DNA from: Metamycoplasma orale ATCC 23714
GTDB lineage: Bacteria > Bacillota_I > Bacilli_A > Mycoplasmatales > Metamycoplasmataceae
NCBI RefSeq assembly: GCF_000420105.1
Contig: NZ_ATUH01000008.1
Coordinates: 1 to 41,217, forward strand
DNA length: 41,217 bases
Reading direction: 5' to 3'
Part shown: positions 1 through 9,118 of the stretch, piece by piece
How the letters are laid out: the number at the start of each line of letters is the position of its first letter
Numbering within the stretch: the first letter of the stretch is position 1
Program-made: the position numbers and the translations under genes
Notes under the pieces: model-generated
Seen by the model: only the letters and a program-made list of their open reading frames with translations
What the model was told of the DNA's origin: nothing
Databases searched by the model: none

Positions 1-198
1 CAAAAAGGTAGTGATGAAAATTGAAATGGTTTATTTAGGAGATTCTTTCCTAAAGGAACAGATTTCAATGATATATCACCTGAAGAAATACAAAGAGTAA
101 CAACCCTAATAAATAAAAGACTAAGAAAAACTTTAAACTATAAATCAGCTGAAGAACTATATGTTGATGCTTATAATAAAACCATAGAATCATTGTAA
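1..198 (+). CDS. IS30-family transposase, C-terminal end (partial)
   Basis: This frame is open from the first base and ends at TAA, with one TGA read as Trp. The 65 visible residues contain ENWNGLFRRFFPKGTDF and then an EEIQRVTTLINKRLRKTLNYKSAEE-like stretch (shown in part), which is the conserved end of the DDE catalytic domain of IS30-type transposases. The catalytic Glu lies at or just before the visible part. The 5' end is outside the window, so whether the whole element is intact cannot be judged. Mycoplasma IS30 elements are active and often lie beside surface-protein loci, which fits the lipoprotein and MIB-MIP genes next door. Confidence 0.85.
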
Positions 199-228
199 TA
201 TAGAAAATCATAACCAAAAAATACAGCA

Positions 229-266
229 ATTAAAAAATTGCAATTTTTCGTTTGCAATTTTTTAAT
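229..266 (+). terminator. Long stem-loop after the transposase
   Basis: A perfect 15-bp inverted repeat (229-243 with 252-266, centred on TTGCAA) closes an 8-base loop and has a T-run inside its right arm. It lies 30 bases after the transposase stop, so it is either the transcription terminator of the IS or part of its right end. Confidence 0.55.
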
Positions 267-335
267 ATTTTAATTTGTTTGTAATAGAATAAAGTTATAA
301 GCAACAAGCGTTGCACTTCATACTTCATTCAAGCA

Positions 336-360
336 CCTCAAGATTAATCTTGAGGTTTTA
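336..360 (+). terminator. Rho-independent terminator
   Basis: A perfect 20-base palindrome, CCTCAAGATTAATCTTGAGG (336-355), is followed directly by TTTTATTTTAT. It is oriented for plus-strand transcripts. No plus-strand gene lies just upstream except the transposase, which already has its own stem-loop, so this may end a short untranslated transcript. Confidence 0.6.
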
Positions 361-382
361 TTTTATAAATTGATTAAATTTA

Positions 383-682
383 CTATAGTTTTTTTAATAT
401 GTCAATTAATGGGGTAACTGCAGCGATATAAAGAGTACATTCTAAATCAGACATTTTAGCAAATTCATCTCTTGATTTAATGTTCTTTTCTACTTGTTTA
501 AAAACAGGATCTGCAGCATTGGCTTTAATTTTGCTATTGTATAAACTTCTTAATTCTTTTGATTTATTGTAAGCTTCTTTTTGCTTTGCATTAAGAATTA
601 CACATGATACTGCAGCAAGAGGTAAAGCAGTAGCTGTAATAATTGCAGCTGATGATAATAAAATTTTGTTTATTTTTTTCAT
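383..682 (-). CDS. Small predicted lipoprotein
   Basis: A 99-residue protein starting with Lys residues, a hydrophobic stretch and the lipobox AAVSC. Cys27 is the predicted lipidated residue, so the mature part is only about 72 residues on the outer face of the membrane. The mature part is mostly charged helix (KQKEAYNKSKELRSLYNSK) with a hydrophobic end. The start is preceded by AAAAGGAG at normal spacing, and the stop is TAG. I do not recognise the family. It could be a complete small surface lipoprotein or the shortened remnant of a longer one. It lies just downstream of the F1-like ATPase genes with 73 bases between, and has its own likely promoter. Confidence 0.75.
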   Translation of the reverse strand: MKKINKILLSSAAIITATALPLAAVSCVILNAKQKEAYNKSKELRSLYNSKIKANAADPVFKQVEKNIKSRDEFAKMSDLECTLYIAAVTPLIDILKKL

Positions 683-716
683 TATATTCTCCTTTTTTGT
701 ATATATTAGTTATCTA

Positions 717-722
717 ATTATA
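717..722 (-). promoter_or_regulatory. -10 box for the small lipoprotein
   Basis: The minus strand reads TGATATAAT, an extended -10 (TG, one base, TATAAT). It lies about 35 bases before the lipoprotein ATG. No good -35 is seen. Confidence 0.5.
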
Positions 723-755
723 TCACAACGCCTTTAAATTATAAGTATTTGAATA

Positions 756-2141
756 TTATAAATTTAATTCTTCATCAGTTGGAATGTCTTTATTAGAGCC
801 AACATAAGAAAAAATTTCAGGGTTTTGTTTAATATATTTTCCTTCTAAAATTCTAATAACACTATCAACAGTATCTTCCATAGATACAAACACGCCCGGT
901 GATTTAGTAAAGTGTTCAGTCATGAAGAAATTTTGAGTAAAGAAAGCTTCTAATTGTAATGCTTTTTTAACTATTATTTTACTTTCTTTATCTAATTCAT
1001 CAAAACCAAGTATTAGCATAACATCTTCTAAATCTTTATAAGTTTTTAGGATTCTTTTTGCTTCAATAATTGCATCAAAATGTTTTTTACCAATTATTTT
1101 TTCATTAATTGAATTAGATGAAGAAGCAAGCGGATCAAATGCTGGGAAAATATTTTTAGCAGATTGGTTTCTTGATAAAACTAAATTTCCATTTAAGTGG
1201 TTAAACACAGCAACGGCAGAAGGGTCACTTAAATCATCCATAGGTAAGAAAATAGTTTGAAACGATGTAATAGATCCATTTTCATTTTTAAATAAACGGT
1301 CTTCAATATTTGAAACATCACTTTCTAATGTAGATTGATATCCTCCCACTGAAGGCTTTTTTCCAAGCGAAGCAGATACTTCATTTTTAGCTTGAATGAA
1401 ACGATAAATGTTATCAATAAATAATAAAACATCTTCTTTTTCATAATCACGTAAATACTCAGCAGCAGTAATTCCAATTGGAACAATAGACATTCTTGCT
1501 CCAGGAGAGTCATTCATTTTAGAAATAAACATATTAGAATTTTTCATTAAATTTGAACTTTCTAATTCATTAAAAAGTTCTATCGCTTCACGAGAACGCT
1601 CACCTGAACCTATAAAGATATTTGAAGTTGATTTATACTTTTTATTAATATTGAAAATAATTTCTTTCATTAAAACAGTTTTACCAACTCCAGCTCCGCC
1701 AAAAATACCTAATTTGTAGCCTTTAACTATTGGCATAAAAAAGTCGATTGCTTTTATTCCTGTTTCGATGATTTCATTATTAGTTCCTAAATACCTGGTT
1801 TTATTAATTATTGAATTCATTTCAATATATTTTGGTTTAGTACCTCTATTTTTTAATAATGGCAAACCTCAAAAATTATAAATATTGTTTTTTGATTCCT
1901 TACCAATAGGAACTGCAAAACTATGTTTAGTATTTATCACTTCATCGTTTATAGATATATCTTGAGAAGTATATATTATAATTGCTCTAACTGTAGTTTC
2001 ATCAACTATTCTTTGAACTAATAAATAAGTTTTACCGTCATGTAAAGTTAATAAGTGTTCAATTGAAGGAAGTGAATTTTTAGAAAATTCAATTTCAACA
2101 ATATCAGATCAAATTTTAACGATGCGTCCTTTTTCAGCCAT
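756..2141 (-). CDS. F1-like X0 ATPase, catalytic beta-like subunit
   Basis: 461 residues, matching the length of a true F1 beta subunit. The P-loop GGAGVGKT is at residues 148-155, nearly the same position as in E. coli AtpD. After it come GERSREA with the catalytic Glu, the Walker B segment LLFIDNIYRF, PLASSS, and DELDKES where housekeeping beta has DELSEED. The sequence is otherwise divergent, so this is the beta-like subunit of a mycoplasma F1-like X0 ATPase and not atpD. One in-frame TGA codes Trp near residue 91. The start ATG shares its A with the TAA stop of the alpha-like gene (TAATG), which implies translational coupling and matched output. It is the last gene of the MIB-MIP-ATPase unit. 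Assignment by motif is firm; the physiological load is inferred from published work on the family. Confidence 0.93.
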
Positions 2142-3688
2142 TATAAGTCACCTACTTTCTTAGCAATTTCTATAATCTCAGATTGATCCAAGTCCATAAA
2201 ATCATGTTTGTAATCTAATTGTCAACCTAAATTAAAATAATTAGAGTATTGTTGTAGACAAAATGAAAAGTAATCTCTTGCTAATTCTTCATCTATTTTA
2301 ATTCCATTTCTTACATTATTAAATATTGTTTTTGCTTGTTCATTACTATTTATTAAAATATTTAATAAGTTAAGTACTTTTTGTTCATCTTTCAGTTTTA
2401 CACCTTTTAGTAAATCTCAAGAAATAATTTTTGTCATAAAAATAACAAAATTATATGAATATAAAGAAAAACCTCTTTGTAAAAACATTTTGTCAATTAG
2501 TTTTCCTTTTCTAAATAAAGTGGAAGTTTCTTTATTTAATTCATAATCCAACATTGCAAGTTTCATTTGATATTTATATTTTTTAAAGATTTTACCAATT
2601 TCTTTAGCTATCTTTGTTGTGTCTTGCGATTGTACAGAAGATCCTAATCTTGAAACTGATAAATCAATATTTATAGCGGGTAACTTACCAGAAGCAAATA
2701 AATCAGCGCTAGTAACTATTTGTCCATCAGTAATAGAAATAACATTTGAAGAAATTAAACTAGTAATATCTCCATCAATTGTTTGTAATATTGGAAGGGC
2801 AGTAATAGTTTTTCTATTAACAAATGAGCCAGCTCTTTCTAATAAAGAAGAATGCGCGTAAAACATGTTCCCCGGCATTGCTTCTTTACCAACAGGTTTA
2901 TCAATAAGCAAAGCAATTTCTCTAAAAATATTAGCATGTTTAGTTAGATCATCAAACACAATTAAACAATCATCGCTATATGAAATATTTTCAGCGTGAG
3001 CCATTGCTACATAAGGTGCTAAATATTGTTCATATGCGCTACGCGAAGGCGCATCAATAATAATTGTGTTTTGTAATACATTATATTTTGCTAATGTTTC
3101 GTATATTGCAGTTAAAGTTTCACTTTTTTGGCCAATAGCCACATATATACATTTTGTATTGTTTTTAGCTTGATTAATTATTGTATTAATTGCAATATGC
3201 GTTTTTCCGGTTTGACGATCACCAATAATTAATTCACGTTGTCCTTTTCCAATTGGTATTAACAAGTCAATTGAAATTATTCCTGTATGCAATTGTTCAT
3301 TTAAAGGTTTAACAGTCATTAAATCATGGACATTTCCAAAAATAGGATTTTTTGCTGCTAAAGACTTTATGTTAGTTTCCTTTAAACTATTTTGAGGTCA
3401 AATTATATTTCCATAAATATCAATAATTTTTCCAAAATAATTTTCTTTAGTAGATATCAAAAAGTCTTCTTTTGATTCTATTAATTCATCACCAATAATT
3501 AATTCAACATCATTTTTATTCGTTATTAAATAAGCTGAATCTATCGTTGCACTAATTAAAAAGAATTTAATATTTTTATCTCTTTTTAATTGAAAGATTT
3601 GATTTTGTTTGTAAGAATATTTTCCTTTTATTTTGACAATATAATCAAAAATAGCTTCTATTCTTAATGAAGTATTTGATTCTAACAT
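2141..3688 (-). CDS. F1-like X0 ATPase, alpha-like subunit
   Basis: 515 residues, read through TGA codons as Trp. It has the alpha-type P-loop GDRQTGKT at about residues 156-163, followed by the QKSETL segment. Further on is [12 protein letters not shown], which holds the arginine that reaches into the catalytic site of the neighbouring beta in F1 rotors. The beta catalytic Glu motif (GER) is absent, as expected of the non-catalytic alpha. The N-terminal 100 residues fit a divergent beta-barrel crown domain. The start has a strong GGAGTTTAAT spacer. It would alternate with the beta-like protein in an alpha3-beta3 hexamer on the inner face of the membrane. It is divergent from atpA and has no F0 genes beside it. 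Confidence 0.93.
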
Positions 3689-3689
3689 A

Positions 3690-5750
3690 TTAAACTCCTT
3701 TTATTCCTAATGTTATTAATAATGCACCTGTTGTTAATAGCGAAATGGCTAGTACCATAACTATTAAGGCAGCTATTAATAAATGTTTACTTTTATTATT
3801 TGTTTTTCTATTTTTTCCATTTAATATAAATAATATTATTGATGCTATTAACATAATAGTTGAAATTACTAACAATGAAATTCCGCTAGTCACTTTAATA
3901 TTATTTTTATTTTTTGTATTTTCTTCTATATATTTATTAACTAAGTCATAACTTTTTATAAACTCAGTTTTAAATTTATTATCATTTTTAATATCATTAT
4001 TTAAAGCTAACACACTAAATAATGAAAATGTTTGTTTGATTTTAGAAATTAAATCAATATATTCAGAATATCAATTTTCTAAATTAAATGTTCTTTGTCT
4101 AACCAAAGCAAATAGCTTATCAATATTTTTAGTGTTAATATCAAACAATTTTATTAATTGATTGTTTTTACCATTTATTTGAGATAAATTATTTAATATA
4201 AATTTTTGATTATGTTTTATTACTTCTTTAAATTGATATTGAATAGCTTCGAATGCTTGAGGAATTTGCAATCAAAAGCTATTTGAATTTATTTTAACAC
4301 TATTTAAAGATGATAGAAAACTATATATTGTATATTTAGATAATTTATTTAATAAATTATTGTTATTATCTAACAATAAATAGTTATCATTAATTCTTTT
4401 ATTTTCTAAGTCCTCAAATGATTCACTATTTTTTAAGCTAACTAATTCAGTTGCAGCATTAACATTATTAAATAATGCATTTTGAAGAAATTGATTTCTA
4501 ATTGAATCATAATTAATTTTTTCATCAACTCCCAATGCTTTATATAATTTTAAAAATGTTTTTTGAACACTATTTATTTGGTTTTCTTTTAACTTATTTC
4601 AATTGGTATCTAAATTAAAAGTTATTTTATCCAAAATATATTGCTTATGTAAAATGGCATTATTTTTATCACTTATTTCTATCTTTATATTTTTTAGTAC
4701 TTTTGCATTTTCATATTCAAATGAAATAACTTTATATTGATATCTTGTATTAATTGGGTTGTTAAAATAAAATATTTTATTTTTTTCATTAGTTTGCAAT
4801 GAATCAAATTGATTTTTAATATTTAATAAGCCTTGTTGAGCATATTTGTGCGAAATATATGGAACTAATAATGGAAGTGTTTGAATTTTATTATCTAAAT
4901 CTTGAATTCCAGGAATTTCATTTTTATCGCCTGGCACTATTGGAGGCAATGAAGGAGGTTGAGTAGGTTGCGTGTTTTCGTTTTGTTTTTCTTCAGCTTC
5001 TTGATTTTGTTTAAGATCAAATTCAACAAATCTTGTCTTAATTTTACTTGCAATATAAGTATTTCAATTATCAAAGTCTTTTGGCAAAGTAGTTACATAT
5101 CTTCCATCGCTATCTTCTTTAAGTTCAACATCTTTATCAATAACTGGAACATCTTTTGAATCATAAATAATAGATTTTAATTCTTTTATTAATTCTGAAG
5201 AATATTTCTTAATTGTTTTTTCAAATATTTCTTTACTAAATTCATTAATTTGATCTTTTTGTGAAATTGTAATTTTACCATTAGGTTTAATTGCATTTAC
5301 ATAATCACTAGGATCAGTATATCCCGCTTTTATATTTTGGTATGTTTGCCCATTAAATTCAACATTAACTAAATTATATTTTTTATTTTTTGAAATAACA
5401 TATGGCAAAACAAGATGAAAACCATAATTAGTTGGATGATCTTTAATATTGTTTTTGTTATCTTCAAAGTATTTTAATAAGTTTTTTAAGTACAATAAAT
5501 TTTGAATTCTTACTTTAAAATCTAGTTCTTTGTTTGCTAATATTTGATCATACTTAGATTTTACATATGTAATTGCATTATCAATTACTTTAGGGATTAA
5601 TGTTTTAATTTCATCACTAGCAAATTTATCAAAGTTGTCAAAATTGGGGTCATTTTTTTTCTCGGCACTTAGCATAACCAAAGACAAACTAGGTAAAATG
5701 CATAAAGAGGGCATTCCCAATATTAGTCTAAATTTTTTATGTTTATTCAT
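3690..5750 (-). CDS. Large membrane-anchored protein of the F1-like X0 cluster
   Basis: 686 residues, read through several TGA-Trp codons. The N-terminus is basic and hydrophobic (signal or anchor, about residues 7-29) without a convincing lipobox. A hydrophilic region of nearly 600 residues follows, with a Pro-rich linker at about 260-270 (TQPTQPPSLPPIVPG). Two transmembrane helices close the protein at about 620-645 and 657-683. This topology suggests a big domain on one face, most likely outside, held by the membrane. I recognise no enzyme motif. Its place between the epsilon-like and alpha-like genes marks it as one of the unassigned components of this ATPase type. It could link the cytoplasmic motor to surface MIB/MIP; that is inference from position and topology only. 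Confidence 0.8.
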
Positions 5751-6203
5751 TTAATTTTCCTCTATTAAATTCAAAATTTCTCTAAGATTCAAAATATAAT
5801 GTTTTTCTTTTAAATTTTCCAATTCTATATATTCATCAATAGACAAACCAAAATTTTTCTTTAATTCTAATATATTAATTTGTTTTTTTATGATTGATAA
5901 TTCTTTTTTAAAATTAATCTTTTTTAATAAAGAAATATAAAATTGCTTTGTTGAACAACTACTTATATTTATTTGTTGATTTTCAATTAAAATATTTGCA
6001 TCCTTTAGAAATAAAAATAAATCTTTATTATTTTCAATATCTTTTATTTTTAATAAAACGTGGTCAAAGCTACAAATAGAATTATTTTCTAATTCGGTAA
6101 ACTCATCTTCTTCATTAACATTTATAAATATTTTAACTTTAGGAGAACTATACTTCGTACCATTTAAAAATGCAATATTTAGTTTATAAAATTCATTTTT
6201 CAT
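5751..6203 (-). CDS. F1-like X0 ATPase, epsilon-like subunit (candidate)
   Basis: 150 residues, close to the length of an F1 epsilon subunit. The first 80 residues look like beta-strands and the last 55 like a helical hairpin (KKINFKKELSIIKKQINILE, then a second helix), which is the epsilon layout of sandwich plus two helices. Primary sequence identity to housekeeping epsilon is very low, so the call rests on size, architecture and position after gamma-like. The start follows GGAGATAAA. The stop TAA abuts the start of the next gene with no gap. Confidence 0.6.
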   Translation of the reverse strand: MKNEFYKLNIAFLNGTKYSSPKVKIFINVNEEDEFTELENNSICSFDHVLLKIKDIENNKDLFLFLKDANILIENQQINISSCSTKQFYISLLKKINFKKELSIIKKQINILELKKNFGLSIDEYIELENLKEKHYILNLREILNLIEEN

Positions 6204-6215
6204 TTTATCTCCTTG

Positions 6216-7103
6216 TTACATATCTTCAAATGTTTTTTTATTTCGAGTTAGTAGTGATAATTCCTCTATTTCTTTTTCATTTTTAATTCTAGCTATTTGA
6301 CGGCTTAATTTATTTTTTTGTTCATCAATTTCTTTAATGATTTTATTTGTGGTAACTAGTCCGCTTTTAGCACTATAAAATGATGATTCGCATATAAGGG
6401 CATTAATTGCATTTTGAATAAAAATATTTATTTCAGTATTAACAAACTCATTAATATTTGGATAGATTTTAAATTTAGTTATTTCTAAATTTTCTAAATA
6501 CGAATTTTCTTCAGCATTATATGGAACAAATTTATCAAAATCAAATTCATTAATTGGTAATATAGTAAAAAAGCTATCATAATTTTTATTTGAATTAATA
6601 ACAAATCTAACACTTGAATATTCTGCAGTGAGATATAACATTTTAATAACAATAAAAAGTTCATCTATTTCTTTGTCTTGAAAATTATTTTTTGCATATG
6701 ATTTTAAAATATTAAACTTATTTTTTTGGCAAAATGATTTTGCTTGTTCGCCAATGGTTATAAAATCATCTTTAGAGTTTTTATTTTCTTTTAAAATTGT
6801 ACTTTCATATCTTGAATATGAATCGGTTGAATATTTTTGTTCTTCAGTAATATATATTCATAAATTTTTTCTGCTTCATTTTTTAATAAAAAAACTTTTC
6901 TTTGATAATAAATCATTTTTTATGTCATATTTTTGTTGTAAATTTAAAATTAAGTTTTTATTAATAACTGCATTTTTAGTGTGAAATCCTAATTGTTGGT
7001 TTAGTTTCATAATCTTAATTAAAAAAATATTTTTTTCATTATTAACTTTTAACAAAATATTATTTAATGCTTTTTTCTTTTGCTCAATTACTTTTAAATG
7101 CAT
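6216..7103 (-). CDS. F1-like X0 ATPase, gamma-like subunit
   Basis: 295 residues with TGA read as Trp, the normal size of F1 gamma. Both ends are long helices: the first 40 residues are a Lys-rich helix (EQKKKALNNILLKVNNEKN), and the C-terminal part includes NALICESSFYSAKSG, which resembles the conserved gamma C-terminal helix that enters the alpha3-beta3 hexamer. I chose the ATG at 7103 because AGGA lies just upstream and it follows the stop of the previous gene. An in-frame upstream TTG/GTG-type start at 7133 would overlap that gene. It would be the rotor shaft; what it turns is unknown because no c-ring gene is present. Confidence 0.78.
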
Positions 7104-7111
7104 ATCACATC

Positions 7112-7612
7112 CTATCTTTTTATATTTGCACAAATATTTTTATTGAATAAAATTTTTAGTGCATGAGTATTGGGCGAAACAAAAATAATGATGTTAGGAT
7201 AAATTTCTAAATACTTATCTAAAGATAAAATTTTTCTAATATCAGAATTTAATACTTTTATGAAATTAGTATAAGCATTACTAAAATTTAAATCCTTAAA
7301 ATTTATAGTCTCATTATTGGAAGGCTCTAAATTAGTAATCATAGGTACTAAAATATCACTTGAATATTTTAGGTTAACATTAAAAGTTATAATAAAATTT
7401 TCAAATAAAATATTGTATTTATTTTCTAAAGCCTTTTTAAAATCACCATCAAATTTTTCATAAATTGCAGATGAAAAACCAATATTATTTTTAAGCAATA
7501 TTGATGACATAAATTTATCATATGAAACAAAATTTGAGTTAGATTTTGCACTTTCAAATTCTGAAAAAACATCAAATATGTTTTCAACTGGTTTTATATT
7601 ATTATTTTTCAT
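7112..7612 (-). CDS. Unknown protein of the F1-like X0 cluster
   Basis: 166 residues, no signal peptide, no transmembrane helix and no motif I recognise. It is rich in Asn, Lys, Phe and Ile, and its C-terminal part looks like alternating strands and helices (YPNIIIFVSPNTHALKIL). It overlaps the membrane-protein gene upstream by 11 bases, and its TAG lies 8 bases before the gamma-like start, so it is tightly co-translated with the motor genes. Probably a cytoplasmic accessory or stator-like component; this is inferred from position only. Confidence 0.72.
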   Translation of the reverse strand: MKNNNIKPVENIFDVFSEFESAKSNSNFVSYDKFMSSILLKNNIGFSSAIYEKFDGDFKKALENKYNILFENFIITFNVNLKYSSDILVPMITNLEPSNNETINFKDLNFSNAYTNFIKVLNSDIRKILSLDKYLEIYPNIIIFVSPNTHALKILFNKNICANIKR

Positions 7613-9059
7613 AGTTCTCCTTTAATTTATCTTTTTTAATTTTTGCAATTACTATAAAAAATTGAATAAGTATAATTGCTTCTATTACAAAAAGACATGT
7701 TAAATTTGTTATTAATATAATTTGAATCAAACTTAATTTTGAAAAAATAGTCATAAATAAATAATTTGAATATTTTTCAGAAGTTAATAAATAATTAATT
7801 CCAAAACTAAATAAAATAAGCTGAATCAACAAAATTAATACAATTGACATTATTAACATAACTATATTTATTTTTTTGTTTCTAATTAAAAAAACTACAA
7901 GTAATACAGTAGAAGCTAAAGAAGCAAAAAATACATTTAGTGTAATTATAAAGGCATTATTATTTAAAATTGAAATTGCAACCACTGATAATCAAATTAA
8001 TATTTGTGATGTAATAAATAATAATAAATTATTTAAAGAACCTTTTATTTGAATTTTTTTATAGAAATTAATAAAAATATTAACTATTAATACAATAAAA
8101 ATAAAAGCAATGTTGGTAAGGTATACATACTCTATTTTTTGATTATTACTAAATATATCTAACAAATTATGTTTATAAGCAAATAATCTAATATATCAAA
8201 GTAAGAATGAAATTACAAAACAAGCTAATAAATAAAGTTTATTTTTTAAAAGTTCAAAATTATATTTTTTATTGATAATTAAATTAATTGTAGAATAATT
8301 AGCACCAACAATTAAAGTTATAAGTACTAAAGAAATAAAAAACAATATAAATACATTACCTATGCTTTTAACTGTTAATAAATTATTTAATTTATTAAAA
8401 AAAGTATTTCCGTAAAATATTAAGTCTTTACTTTGGCCTAAATATATTCAGATATAAGGAAGAACTATAAAAATTATTGTCAAAATAAATTGAGAAACAA
8501 TAGGAATTATTAAAACATTTTTGCTGCGGTATAATAAAGGCTCTAACTTTATTTTTTGAAAATAATTAGTAATTGAATAAGAAAGATTTACTAAAAATAA
8601 GACAAGTAAAAGTAGCGAAATATTTACAATTTTTGATGGTAATATTTCAAAGTAACTAAAAAATAATCCAAAGCTAATAATAGTTAATGACAAATAAATG
8701 CAATATCAGCTAATATATTTTTTAGCTGTTTGTTTATTAGAATAAAGATTATTATAATTTTTTGCAATTGAATAAACAAAAACAAAACCAAAAACTAAAA
8801 ATCTAAATATGATTAAAGCATTTAGCTGTTCTAGTGATTGACTTTGAAAATTAAAAAAATATTTTAAACTGTTAGGAATTAACATTTTTTCTGCTAATAT
8901 TGTTCGGTCTGAAAAAATTAATAATAAAGTAGACAAAATAACTGTTAAACTTAACAGTAAATAATTCAAAGTTTTCTTAATCTTTGAATTGCCGTTTGAC
9001 TGATTAATTACTTCATTATCATATATCAACTTATTATGTAATATATTACTTTCATTCAT
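7602..9059 (-). CDS. Multi-spanning membrane protein of the F1-like X0 cluster
   Basis: 485 residues, read through TGA-Trp codons. After a hydrophilic N-terminus of about 40 residues it is almost continuous hydrophobic segments, with room for roughly 11-13 transmembrane helices. None resembles F0 subunit a or c: there is no conserved Arg-bearing helix and no Asp/Glu hairpin repeat. As the only highly membrane-embedded gene of the cluster it is the best candidate for the X0 membrane sector, either a channel or a coupling device. The ATG at 9059 is preferred because AAGGAT precedes it; an in-frame alternative start lies at 9092. It begins 60 bases after the MIP-like stop. Confidence 0.82.
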
Positions 9060-9118
9060 GTTTATCCTTACATTATTCAAAAATAAAAGCAAAATAATTG
9101 CTTTTATTGTTTTTTAAC

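Noticed and set aside
756..3688. Housekeeping F1F0 ATP synthase (atpA/atpD)
   Set aside because: Sequences are divergent, gene order is different, no F0 or delta genes are present, and the cluster is linked to MIB-MIP; the motifs fit the F1-like X0 type instead.
3690..5750. Apparent string of broken genes or frameshifts
   Set aside because: All segments are in one frame and are interrupted only by TGA, which is Trp in this code.
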